In this document: piece after piece, positions 51,493 to 59,259 of the stretch
Position numbering within the stretch: position 1 is the first letter of the stretch
How the letters are laid out: every line of letters begins with the position of its first letter
Origin: Rhizobium aethiopicum
GTDB taxonomy: Bacteria > Pseudomonadota > Alphaproteobacteria > Rhizobiales > Rhizobiaceae
Assembly: GCF_014197535.1 (NCBI RefSeq)
Contig: NZ_JACIFV010000006.1
Span: forward strand, 124,001 to 188,000
Reading direction: 5' to 3'
DNA length: 64,000 nucleotides
Position numbers and translations under genes: made by a program
The notes under the pieces: generated by a model
Told to the model about the DNA's origin: nothing
The model's database searches: none
What the model saw: the letters and a program-made list of their open reading frames with translations, nothing else

Positions 51493-52286
51493 AACAGGTT
51501 CACCTCCGCCGTCGAAATCGTGTAGTAGCGCCCGTCCTTCCGCTGGCCGCGGGCAAAGACCCAGCCGGCATATTCGAGCAGCAGGAAGCGCGCTTCGACC
51601 TTCGCCGTGACAGGCACATGCGGCGAGCGGTTGATGGCGGCATAGAGCGCCATCGGCGCGCGATCGACGGTGACCGTGACGTTCTGCGGGTCGAACATGT
51701 AGCGGGCCTGGTTGCGCATCGCGCGCCAGTTCTTCGAAAGGCCCGAGGCGTCGGCAAGGCTCTTCAGCGCCTCTTCCGGCGGCTGGCAGGCGCCGACGCA
51801 TTTCAGCTGGTCGTAGGGAGCGGCCGGGATCAGCGCCAGGCGGGCGGCGAGATCGGCCTTGCCGGCTGCAGCGTCGTCATCGCAGGTCTTGGGGCCGATG
51901 AAGCTGTGGATGGTGATCGGCAGGGCCGGGCAGAAATAGACGCGGGCGCTGCGGGCCGCCGCATAGGCGGCATAGTGGGTGAAGAGGTGGTTCTTCGCCA
52001 GGATCGTGAACTGGAAGACCACGAACATGAAGAAGACGAAGATCGGGGTGACCAGCACGAAATCCATCATCGTCGTGCTGCCTGAGGTATCGCCGTGAAG
52101 CTCCGACATCCGGCGCCGGCGGGCGGAAAGCCGTGGCAGCAGCAGCATCGCGGTTAGCAACAGCATGGCGATCGCGAAGGTGCCGAGAAGCGCGCCGTGA
52201 TCCTGAGGGATCCAGAAGGTCCGCGAGTGCAGGATCGAACTCCAGAAAGCACCGTCGAAAGTGGGGCGTTCGAGTTCCGCGCGCAT
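51489..52286 (-). CDS. TadE/TadF-like pseudopilin with extra N-terminal membrane segment
   Basis: A 265-residue protein. The usual TadE/F membrane helix (DFVLVTPIFVFFMFVVFQF) follows GDTSGSTTMM at about residue 65, unusually far from the N-terminus. Another hydrophobic segment lies upstream (about 35-50, TFAIAMLLLTAMLLLP). The tail has cysteines (YFCPALP, KTCDDD, KCVGACQ). So it has two membrane helices instead of one. It overlaps the tadG gene by 4 bases and lies 5 bases after the prepilin peptidase gene. Confidence 0.8.
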   Translation of the reverse strand: MRAELERPTFDGAFWSSILHSRTFWIPQDHGALLGTFAIAMLLLTAMLLLPRLSARRRRMSELHGDTSGSTTMMDFVLVTPIFVFFMFVVFQFTILAKNHLFTHYAAYAAARSARVYFCPALPITIHSFIGPKTCDDDAAAGKADLAARLALIPAAPYDQLKCVGACQPPEEALKSLADASGLSKNWRAMRNQARYMFDPQNVTVTVDRAPMALYAAINRSPHVPVTAKVEARFLLLEYAGWVFARGQRKDGRYYTISTAEVNLL

Positions 52287-52291
52287 TGCCG

Positions 52292-52855
52292 TTACCTCAC
52301 GAGGGAAAGAGGGGTGAAATCAGGCATGAACAGGCACCAGAGAAGTCCGAGAGCGGCGGCGACGCCGAAACGGACGGTATGATGGGTTTCGCGCGGCTTC
52401 AGCACGGTGGCGGCATCGCGGAAACCGGCGGGCAGCAGCAGGGCGAACAGGCCGACGGTTCGCGCCAGCACGCCCCATTGAACCCGCCGCGCCATCGAGA
52501 AGACGGCAATCGCGCCGCCGATCATCAGCGATGCGAGCGTCACGTCGACGGCGGGCCAGAGGCCGAGAACGGCGCCGAGCGCCGCCATCAGCTTGACGTC
52601 ACCGCCGCCGCAGCCTCCGGCTGCGAAGGCGATGATGAAGATCAGGCCTGAGGCAAGGAGACCGGCAAAAGCCAGGCCGATCCCCGCCAGACCGCCGCTG
52701 ATCGCTGCCAGCATGAAGCCGGCAAGCAGGCAGGGGTAGGTGACGGCGTTCGGGATCTGACCATGGCGGTGATCGAACACCGCCGCGGTCGTGGCGCAGG
52801 CGACGGCAAGAGCCGCCGCCGCTGGCATCAGGGTCAGATCGTAGGTCATGTCCAT
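52292..52855 (-). CDS. cpaA: Prepilin peptidase CpaA/TadV-like
   Basis: A 187-residue membrane aspartic peptidase of the A24 family that removes the leader of Tad pilins. The catalytic aspartates are Asp28 (VFDHRHGQIPN) and Asp86 in GGCGGGDVKLMAALG. About six hydrophobic segments are present. A second in-frame ATG lies at codon 3. It precedes the TadE-like gene and follows the small pilin-like peptide by 14 bases, so it is the second gene of the operon. Confidence 0.9.
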   Translation of the reverse strand: MDMTYDLTLMPAAAALAVACATTAAVFDHRHGQIPNAVTYPCLLAGFMLAAISGGLAGIGLAFAGLLASGLIFIIAFAAGGCGGGDVKLMAALGAVLGLWPAVDVTLASLMIGGAIAVFSMARRVQWGVLARTVGLFALLLPAGFRDAATVLKPRETHHTVRFGVAAALGLLWCLFMPDFTPLSLVR

Positions 52856-52869
52856 GACACCGACCCCGC

Positions 52870-53073
52870 TTATTGGCCCGGTTCAGGAATTCTCTCGGCA
52901 TCGGAGAGAGCCGTGTTCTTTTCGTTGAACCATTCGCCGATCTGTTTGCCGAATGCGAGCAGGAGCAGCATCAGCGGAATGACGATCAGGGCGACGGCGA
53001 GGACGATCTGGGCCATGTCGCCGCGTTCGTCCTTGTGAAGTGCAATTGCGAGAGTCTTGAGTTTTCCAAACAT
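52870..53073 (-). CDS. Flp pilin-like small protein
   Basis: A 67-residue protein, the first gene of the Tad operon. GAGGAATACGCAG supports the ATG at 53073. The sequence MFGKLKTLAIALHKDERGDM, then AQIVLAVALIVIPLMLLLLAF and GKQIGEWFNEKNTALSD has the pilin design of a charged leader, Gly, and a hydrophobic helix. Its processing site is unusual: after ERG the residues are DMAQI and not the usual ATAIEYG, so the Glu at position 5 is missing. It may be a pilin or a minor membrane subunit. No other Flp candidate is in the locus. Confidence 0.65.
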   Translation of the reverse strand: MFGKLKTLAIALHKDERGDMAQIVLAVALIVIPLMLLLLAFGKQIGEWFNEKNTALSDAERIPEPGQ

Positions 53074-53583
53074 CTGCGTATTCCTCGTTCCATGGTTTGT
53101 TTCGGATCGAAGACCTTGGTGAAGAAGAAGCAAGCATACGCTATCGATCCGAACCAGCACGTTGCTCGTTCCAATGATTTTTTCTGCTTCTGCTTTTCTT
53201 CCCCGGTCGCCAACGCTTGTTGAGCAACATCATTAAGACCCAAGAGTGCGCCCAAGGCCAGCCCTCCGTCAAGCAAACGGAAGGCAGGGTTCCAATTGTC
53301 TTGGAGGCGTCGCCTGCAGACATGCGGTTGGCGGTGGCGTTTTCACGCTAACCGACTGATTACACTATAATTTTTTTGGGAGAGGCATGTTGTGAGGCGG
53401 TTTTCGCTGATATCGTCAGCTGCTCCATTATTGGTCAATGGTTTCAAGGTGATAGAACAGGCGGAAGCAACGCGCCCATACTGTCGCGCGGGCGAGGGCG
53501 CCCCCATGGCGTTGCTTGCCGATCTGGATTAAGCTCGTCGTCAATATTGGGTATGGCCCGTCAGTCGTTCCGGAGACAAAACC
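53074..53583. other. Divergent promoter region of the two Tad-type transcripts
   Basis: About 510 bases between the minus-strand Tad operon and the plus-strand ATPase unit. I find no convincing gene here. The stretch must hold the promoters of both transcripts. Relatively AT-rich DNA lies at 53340-53390 (CTATAATTTTTTTGG), where CTATAAT at 53365-53371 could be a -10 box of the plus-strand unit. No terminator or repeat is seen. Confidence 0.45.
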
Positions 53584-53715
53584 ATGGAAACGATGAGCAG
53601 CGTCTTGATACTTGCATTGGTCCTCATTCCACTGATGTTGTTCTTTCCGACTGCTGTCCAGATGATGGTAACGCTGTTCGGCATGAGCTCCGTCCTTGTC
53701 GGGATGCCGCTCTGA
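53584..53715 (+). CDS. 43-residue membrane peptide coupled to the second CpaF-like ATPase
   Basis: A short frame (METMSSVLILALVLIPLMLF, then FPTAVQMMVTLFGMSSVLVG) with a GGAGACAAAACC ribosome site before its ATG. Its TGA shares one base with the ATG of the ATPase (TGATG), a sign of coupling. The hydrophobic part LALVLIPLML resembles VALIVIPLML of the pilin-like protein on the other strand. I take it as a real small membrane protein. Its role is unknown; the position suggests a subunit of the ATPase machine. Confidence 0.65.
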   Translation: METMSSVLILALVLIPLMLFFPTAVQMMVTLFGMSSVLVGMPL

Positions 53716-54869
53716 TGAAAGCCGTTTCCGACGACGCTGCCGAACAGGCGACCTTCCAGGTTCTGACCCGGGCGCTGGACAAACTGCTGGCGCCGATCCG
53801 CTTCCTGCTCGAGGATCCGAGCGTTTCCGAAATCCTGATCAACGGAACCTCCGACATCTTCGTCGAACGGCGAGGCAAGCTCGAGCGTGCCGATACGCGT
53901 TTCGCCAGCCGCGAGGATCTGGAATCGGCGGCGCGCAGCATCGCGCAATTCTCAGGCAAGCGCCTGACGCCGGAGGAGCCGAGCGTCGAAGCGCGCCTGC
54001 CGGACGGTTCGCGCGTGCAGATGATCCAGCCGCCGGCCGCCCGCACCGGGCTCTGCATTTCCATTCGCCGCTTTCTGAGAGAACATCGCAGCATTCGCGA
54101 CCTCGTCACCCAGGGCAGCCTGACGGAGGAGTCGCTGTCGTTGCTGCAGGCAGCGGTCGGGCTGCAGAAGAATGTCATCATCTCTGGCGGCACCGGGACC
54201 GGCAAAACGACGATGCTGAACGCGTTGTCGGAAGCCTTCGCCGATCATGAGCGTGTCATCGTCATCGAGGACACCTCGGAACTGCAGATCCGCAAGGAAC
54301 ACGTCGTCTATCTCGAAGTCACCAAGCCCGACAGGTTCGGTCGCGGCGGCGCCAGCATTCGTGAGCTGTTCCGCTCTTCCTTGCGAATGCGGCCGGACCG
54401 CATCATCGTCGGCGAGTGCCGCGGCGGCGAAGCGCTCGATATGATCCAGGCGATGACATCGGGCCATAGCGGCAGCCTTTCGACCGTGCACGCCAATACG
54501 CCCTATGACGCACTGCACCGGCTGGAAACCCTGGCGCTGATGTCGGATATCGACATGCCGCTGCGGCCGCTGCGCTCGCAGATCGCCTCGGCCGTCGACG
54601 TCGTCGTCCAGATTGCCCGATTCAAGCGCACCGGGCGGCGACGGGTGATCGAAATTTCCGAGATCAAGGGCCTGAATGATGACGGCCAGTATGTCGTCGA
54701 GAGCATCTACAAGCTCGACGGCGGCGGCCATTCGAACTCGGATGGAGAACTGCGCTGGACAGGCGCCGTGCCGAGCTTCGCCACGGAAGCCTTTGAGGAG
54801 CTGGGAACCGGCCTGACGGAGCTGCCGAGCTGGATGAAGCCCGCAGCGACCCCTCACCGGCCTGAGTAA
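53715..54869 (+). CDS. Second CpaF/TadA-like secretion ATPase
   Basis: A 384-residue T2SSE-family ATPase, without the FHA extension of the one at 45443-47341. Features are LLEDPSVSEILINGTSDIFVE, the Walker A GGTGTGKTT (158-166), IEDTSELQIRKEHVVYLE, and the HAN motif STVHANTPYDALHRLETL. The ATG at 53715 overlaps the stop of the 43-residue peptide. It is shorter and lies outside the Tad operon. It could drive an alternative function of the pilus machine such as retraction, or a conjugation-like transfer (VirB11 relatives are also in this group). That is inference. Confidence 0.9.
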   Translation: MKAVSDDAAEQATFQVLTRALDKLLAPIRFLLEDPSVSEILINGTSDIFVERRGKLERADTRFASREDLESAARSIAQFSGKRLTPEEPSVEARLPDGSRVQMIQPPAARTGLCISIRRFLREHRSIRDLVTQGSLTEESLSLLQAAVGLQKNVIISGGTGTGKTTMLNALSEAFADHERVIVIEDTSELQIRKEHVVYLEVTKPDRFGRGGASIRELFRSSLRMRPDRIIVGECRGGEALDMIQAMTSGHSGSLSTVHANTPYDALHRLETLALMSDIDMPLRPLRSQIASAVDVVVQIARFKRTGRRRVIEISEIKGLNDDGQYVVESIYKLDGGGHSNSDGELRWTGAVPSFATEAFEELGTGLTELPSWMKPAATPHRPE

Positions 54870-54934
54870 AAAGGCGGGATCGGTCTCGCCGACCTCGACA
54901 GATCGCGAGCGACCTCGCCGTTCAATTCCCTGGC

Positions 54935-55669
54935 CTAACCTGCAATCTTCTGCCAGACGGAGACATGTCGATCGCTGACCTTTGTGAACGGCTCCTTTTT
55001 CCACCCGCCCCATCGGTCTTTGAGTTTCAGGCCGGCCAGCCGCGCCATCAGGTCGAATTCCGCCGGCCATGCATAACGAAACGGGACCGAGAACTGCCTG
55101 TAGTTTCCGTCCCGGATCCGGATGTGATGGGACGTGAAGTTTTGGCTTACCACGTCATACTCGTCGACGCCCCAATGGGTATCGGTTCGGTCGAACGCCA
55201 GGATCGTATCGCCGAGCGGAAGCCGCTGAAGCGGCGGGACGCCAACCTCGATCAGGAAGTGCCCGCCAGGTTCAAGGTGTGCGGCCGCATTCAGAAAACA
55301 CGCGACCTGGGCTTCCTGCGACGTCAGATTGTTGATTGTGTTGAAAACCAGATAAACCAGGGAAAAGCGCCTCTCGAGACGGGTTGTCGCCATGTCGCCG
55401 ATCACCACCGGAATGTCCGCGCCGCCCTCTTTATCGCGAAGGCGAGACACCATCGCTCGCGACAGCTCGATGCCTTCTACCTCCACCCCTTTGCGCGCGA
55501 GAGGGAGCGCCAGGCGCCCGGTCCCGATCGCGAATTCCAGCACGCCCCCGCTGCCGGCGAACTCGGCCAGGAGATCGACCTGGGGATCGACGACCTCCGG
55601 GGCCGAGATCCCGTCAGCGTCATCGTAGGTAGCCGCGATCTCATCGTCAAAAAAACCGTCGTCGTGCAT
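54935..55669 (-). CDS. SAM-dependent methyltransferase
   Basis: A 244-residue class I methyltransferase. I chose the ATG at 55669 (GAGAGGTAAGAAAG before it). Motif I is VLEFAIGTGRLALPLA, which binds SAM, followed by VEGIELSRAMVSRLR. After it come VVIGDMATTRL and FSLVYLVFNTINNLTSQEAQ (quoted in part). The substrate is unknown. The C-terminal sequence WPAEFDLMARLAGLKLKDRWGGW is common in this group. Confidence 0.88.
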   Translation of the reverse strand: MHDDGFFDDEIAATYDDADGISAPEVVDPQVDLLAEFAGSGGVLEFAIGTGRLALPLARKGVEVEGIELSRAMVSRLRDKEGGADIPVVIGDMATTRLERRFSLVYLVFNTINNLTSQEAQVACFLNAAAHLEPGGHFLIEVGVPPLQRLPLGDTILAFDRTDTHWGVDEYDVVSQNFTSHHIRIRDGNYRQFSVPFRYAWPAEFDLMARLAGLKLKDRWGGWKKEPFTKVSDRHVSVWQKIAG

Positions 55670-55715
55670 CTTTCTTACCTCTCTGATAGCAGTTGCCTGA
55701 GGACCGGTCGTGCCA

Positions 55716-55967
55716 TCACCTTGCCCGCCGCTTCGCGGGCAACGCGTCAATTGGTCCTAGCGATCGCGCCAGCTCGCCAATCTCGTGGCGGGCGACGCCG
55801 ATGTCTTCCAGATCGCGGTCCGACAGCCACTCTAGTGCCTGTTCCGTTTCGCGCCGTTGCCACCAGCGGAGGAGCACGGGCGCTGCAAACCGCAAAGCTG
55901 CCATCTTCGTCAGAAGGCTGGGAGCAAAACGATCCGAAATTTCAATGTGCCGGAGTTCGAATGTCAT
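55716..55967 (-). CDS. DUF1127 small protein
   Basis: An 83-residue protein with the DUF1127 motif RRETEQALEWLSDRDLEDIGVARHEI (part: ALEWLSDRDLEDIGVARHEI) in its C-terminal half. The family is widespread in alphaproteobacteria. Short relatives affect phosphate metabolism and RNA turnover in other species. The N-terminal part is basic and hydrophobic (FAPSLLTKMAALRFAAPVLLRWWQ). It lies 46 bases upstream of the methyltransferase on the same strand and may share a transcript. Confidence 0.85.
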   Translation of the reverse strand: MTFELRHIEISDRFAPSLLTKMAALRFAAPVLLRWWQRRETEQALEWLSDRDLEDIGVARHEIGELARSLGPIDALPAKRRAR

Positions 55968-56062
55968 AACCTACGTCCAAGTTGTGTTGCGGTGATATCA
56001 ATCTAGCGAAATGCCAGCCGACGTGTTATCGGCAGTCTGTCAAAATATGTCTGTGAGACGCC

Positions 56063-56914
56063 ATGATTGCCCGCGACAACCTGACCAACGTTCATCTGCC
56101 GGAAGACGCATTTGGAGATTATCCGCACACCGCCGTCGCTCAGGGTGGCGCAGAGCCCGCCGGGCGAACCTATTCTTTCCACGTGCACCACCGCGCTCAG
56201 CTTTTCCAGATCGTGCGCGGTTCGCTAAGGCTGGAGACCGAGCGGGGCTACTTCATCGTTCCGCCTGAACGGGCCGTGTTCGTGCCATCAGGCGTCCTGC
56301 ACGAAGTGACATACCTGCAGGAGACGGAGCGCAGCTACATCTTCTTCCGGCCCGATGCGGTCGTGAACCTGCCCTCAGAGGTCTCAGTGATCGGTACGAC
56401 GCCGCTCCTGCGCGAACTGATCCTGGCGTTCCTGGAGATACCGCGCGCGGAGGCCGGCAGTGCCCCTGCCGAACGGCTCGTCGCCGTCATTCTCGACCAG
56501 CTTCAGACGAGTCCGGTCGCGCCGCTGTCGCTTCCCTCGCCGGCAGCCGAACGCCTCCGCAGCATCGCTTCGGACATCCGCAACGAACCGGGTGCCGATT
56601 GGCCGCTCGATGAACTTGCCTCGCGTGCGGCCATGTCCGCCCGCAGCTTTCAGCGCCATTTCCAATCCGAGACCGGCATGAGTTTCCGCGCCTGGCGTCA
56701 GCAGGCGAAACTCCTCAAGGCAGTGGAGTGGCTGGCCGCCGGCCGCAGCGTCGGCGATATCGCCTTCTCGCTCGGCTACTCGGGCCCCAGCGCCTTCATT
56801 GCGGTGTTCCGGACGGCCTTCGGAGTCTCTCCCGGACAATACTTCCAGGAAACCTTTCCTAGCCCTGGTGCCGGATCCCCCGCGCCGCCGGCGCAATCAC
56901 GCGCTTCTGGCTAA
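56063..56914 (+). CDS. AraC-family transcriptional regulator
   Basis: A 283-residue regulator with an N-terminal cupin-type sensing domain (SFHVHHRAQLFQIVRGSLRLET, PPERAVFVPSGVLHEVTYL, in parts) and a C-terminal AraC domain (about 175-270). The helix-turn-helix reads WPLDELASRAAMSARSFQRHF and the second one SVGDIAFSLGYSGPSAFIAVFR. The cupin block with two His and Glu could bind a metal or small molecule. It diverges from the DUF1127/methyltransferase pair with about 95 bases between, so control of that pair is possible. Confidence 0.9.
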   Translation: MIARDNLTNVHLPEDAFGDYPHTAVAQGGAEPAGRTYSFHVHHRAQLFQIVRGSLRLETERGYFIVPPERAVFVPSGVLHEVTYLQETERSYIFFRPDAVVNLPSEVSVIGTTPLLRELILAFLEIPRAEAGSAPAERLVAVILDQLQTSPVAPLSLPSPAAERLRSIASDIRNEPGADWPLDELASRAAMSARSFQRHFQSETGMSFRAWRQQAKLLKAVEWLAAGRSVGDIAFSLGYSGPSAFIAVFRTAFGVSPGQYFQETFPSPGAGSPAPPAQSRASG

Positions 56915-56938
56915 AAACGGCAAAGGCAGAGTCATCGC

Positions 56939-57116
56939 CCAATATCAGCCTGCGGGGACTGTCGGATCTCGCGAATTTCGGCGAGACTAGTTATGACAAT
57001 GCTCTGCCATGGGCGGAGATCAAGCCGGCGAAATACGCGCCGGAAGGCGATGTCGCCGCCTTGCTGCCGGAGCTGCAGAGCCGCCATGATGCGCCGGTCG
57101 GGCGGCTTCCAATCCG
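56939..57116 (+). other. Coding-like fragment, origin unknown
   Basis: One frame stays open and reads like protein: NISLRGLSDLANFGETSYDN, then ALPWAEIKPAKYAPEGDVAA and LLPELQSRHDAPVGRLPIRY. There is no start codon or ribosome site, and it ends inside the gene on the other strand. It may be the remnant of a deleted gene. I recognise no family. Confidence 0.35.
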
Positions 57117-57485
57117 CTACTTTAGCGCCGCGACCTCTCGCCTTAAAGCCGCGACCTCCTCCCTTAACTCCTCGACCCCTTTGGCAAGGTTGTCGAGATC
57201 CTTTGGCGATACGGCCCCTTCTTTAGGAAACGTAATTTTTCCACTCGCATCAAGCTCGCGCGGAATATTGTATTTGGAAGTACCATGTGCCGGATCATCG
57301 ATATCGACACGACCTGCGCCGTCTCTAATCCCCACCGCTATCTCGAAGGTCGTCGGGGCAGCTATTTCAACCTCTTTGATCTCTTCACCCGTTGCTAAGT
57401 TCACGCAGGGTCTGTTGCTGAGCCAGTCTGTCGCTGTGAGCGCTGCACAGGCTTCCGATACGTAAACCTTGACTCTATAAGCCAT
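57117..57485 (-). CDS. Hypothetical protein with C-terminal coiled coil
   Basis: A 122-residue protein, the last gene of the YcaO-TfuA operon. It begins MAYRVKVYVSEACAALTATD and ends in a heptad-like stretch LDNLAKGVEELREEVAALRREVAALK (quoted as VEELREEVAALRREVAALK), a likely coiled coil. The middle is mixed beta (VEIAAPTTFEIAVGIRDGAG, VDIDDPAHGTSKYNIP). No family recognised. Its position 24 bases after the other small gene argues that it belongs to the operon. Confidence 0.7.
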   Translation of the reverse strand: MAYRVKVYVSEACAALTATDWLSNRPCVNLATGEEIKEVEIAAPTTFEIAVGIRDGAGRVDIDDPAHGTSKYNIPRELDASGKITFPKEGAVSPKDLDNLAKGVEELREEVAALRREVAALK

Positions 57486-57508
57486 AATTGTCCTCCCGTT
57501 GTTGCGAG

Positions 57509-57976
57509 CTAGTCGTTTTGCAGGCGGCCATTGCGATGCGCCATCCTCAACGTGATAGCGTAGGAGCTAGGGGATCTCTTCCCGGGCAGCTGCGAATCCA
57601 AGATAAGACTCCTGGCATCGGCAAAGGCCGTTGAGACTTCGAGGATTTGTTCAGACGCGGTGATCCGCCACATTTTGTAACCGAGGCATGTGTCAAAGCC
57701 GCAGCCGACCGCAGGCTCGGCATTCGGACCTGTAACAATAAAAATGCGAGTTGAATCCAGCCTGTAGCAGTGACCCTCGAAAGCGTAGCCATAAGCAAGC
57801 ACCGTGGAGCCGATTATTGTTCCGGCGCGTAGTCTGATCTGGAGCTCCGTCGTTCCCGCCATCCCGACCTCCAGATGGGCAATGCCGAGGGCGTCATTCA
57901 AATCCACTCCATAGAGTATGATTTCATCCGCTACATAGTGAGGTCCAGAAGGTGCTGGAACGCTGTCGTCTGTCAT
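57509..57976 (-). CDS. Hypothetical protein of the YcaO-TfuA operon
   Basis: A 155-residue protein of unknown function. ACGGGAGGCATCG supports the ATG at 57976; an upstream in-frame ATG (58024) would overlap the peptidase gene. The protein has a core of likely strands (IILYGVDLNDALGIAHLEVG, IRLRAGTIIGSTVLAYGYAF, RIFIVTGPNA) and three cysteines (GHCYRL and VGCGFDTCLGYKMWRI, in parts). It could be the modified substrate, a partner, or an unrelated protein. It follows the metallopeptidase gene by 20 bases. Confidence 0.65.
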   Translation of the reverse strand: MTDDSVPAPSGPHYVADEIILYGVDLNDALGIAHLEVGMAGTTELQIRLRAGTIIGSTVLAYGYAFEGHCYRLDSTRIFIVTGPNAEPAVGCGFDTCLGYKMWRITASEQILEVSTAFADARSLILDSQLPGKRSPSSYAITLRMAHRNGRLQND

Positions 57977-57996
57977 CGATGCCTCCCGTCGTGTGG

Positions 57997-59205
57997 TTAA
58001 AAAATGCCGCGCCACCTCATGCAATCTTCAAGCTGGTCGAGATAAGCCACCCCGCGCCCGCGGCTCGCCGCCTCGAGGAGGGCCAAGGCCGCCGCTTCGA
58101 AGGTCAGGCTGTCGGGGTCGAGATATTTCCAGGAACGCAGTAGCGCTTCGCCGACAATGTCGCGCGCCTCCTGCAGGGCGGCCTTTACAGCGAAATGCCG
58201 CAGTTCATAGGATGCCGCCGGTGTCAGCAGCCCTTCTTCCATCAGCCTCGGCGCCATCTGCCGACGCAGATCGCTGAACCGCTTCGGATCGATGTCCGAC
58301 AGCCCGCGCGCAAAAAGCAGCGACTGGTAGACCTCGATCAAGCAGTCGAACAGGCCTGCCGCAAAGGGTTTCGACTGGTCGTGCACTTCCCGGCTGACAT
58401 CGCCGATGCGAAGCGAGTTGTTGAGCAACCGCAGCTGCTTCTCGTCGCTGAGCTCGGCGAATTTGTCGAGTTCGTTGTGCAAGAGCAGATTTCCGCCGGT
58501 GCGGCGCAGCAGCCGGTCGAGCGCCGTGTCGAAATGCAGCAGTCCAAGCAGCGAGATGAAATCGGCGATCGCCTCATGATAGGAAAAGAAGTCGCTGCCG
58601 GATCCGTCGCCTTCCAGTAACCCGAGTTCGCTCAGAAGAATGAGGTGGCCCATTTCGTGCGCGACTGCGTCGAAATTCAGCGCGAAACAGGATGCCGGGC
58701 GTTTGCCTTCGCTCTCGCCCAGTTCGAGAAAGCCGAAGCCGGATTGGGCGTTCTGCCAATGCGGGATGCGCGGAACAATTTCCAGCCGTTCCAGCGTCGG
58801 CTGGAAGAACCAGACGAGCGGGCGCCCGAGATAGCCCTCGCAGATGTCGAGGACGCGGCGGGCGCAGGCATAGCTATGGGTTGCAAGGAATGCCGGCGAG
58901 TCCGGCCCGATGTGATCAAAATGCCCGTCCGGGCCGGGCTCGGCCGGCGGGCGCAGCAGGCCGGGATAGGGCGGAATATAAGGCGCGGCATAGGGCGGTT
59001 TCGCTTCGACAGGGTTTGCCACATAGATCCTGTCGTCGGACGGCCCCGCCAGGATCGGCCCGGCCGAAGGTCCGATCCACACCACCTCGGGTTTTTCATA
59101 GCCGGGAATGAAGGAAGGCTGGGGAAAGACAAGGAAACGTGTCCCTAACGGCCGCTCTGCGGCTGCCCCGGTGCCTGTGCCCTCGTTCTGCGTGATGGCA
59201 TCCAA
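57997..59205 (-). CDS. Zinc metallopeptidase (HEMGH) of the YcaO-TfuA operon
   Basis: A 402-residue protein with the zinc-binding motif HEMGH at residues 183-187 and a third ligand candidate Glu211 in YHEAIADFISLLG, the layout of gluzincins such as thermolysin. It has no signal peptide, so it acts in the cytoplasm. The N-terminal part is Pro/Tyr-rich (PPYAAPYIPPYPGLLRPPAEP). In peptide-modification loci a peptidase often removes the leader of the precursor. That role is inference. It follows tfuA by 54 bases. Confidence 0.8.
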   Translation of the reverse strand: MDAITQNEGTGTGAAAERPLGTRFLVFPQPSFIPGYEKPEVVWIGPSAGPILAGPSDDRIYVANPVEAKPPYAAPYIPPYPGLLRPPAEPGPDGHFDHIGPDSPAFLATHSYACARRVLDICEGYLGRPLVWFFQPTLERLEIVPRIPHWQNAQSGFGFLELGESEGKRPASCFALNFDAVAHEMGHLILLSELGLLEGDGSGSDFFSYHEAIADFISLLGLLHFDTALDRLLRRTGGNLLLHNELDKFAELSDEKQLRLLNNSLRIGDVSREVHDQSKPFAAGLFDCLIEVYQSLLFARGLSDIDPKRFSDLRRQMAPRLMEEGLLTPAASYELRHFAVKAALQEARDIVGEALLRSWKYLDPDSLTFEAAALALLEAASRGRGVAYLDQLEDCMRWRGIF

Positions 59206-59259
59206 TGCTGCCCCCGCCGCTCGTTGCCCAACGTCAAGCGATCGTCGACTATACCAGTA

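Noticed and set aside
53376..53714. Upstream extension of the second CpaF-like ATPase
   Set aside because: The added residues lack coding character and overlap the micropeptide. The ATG at 53715 is coupled to the peptide's stop.
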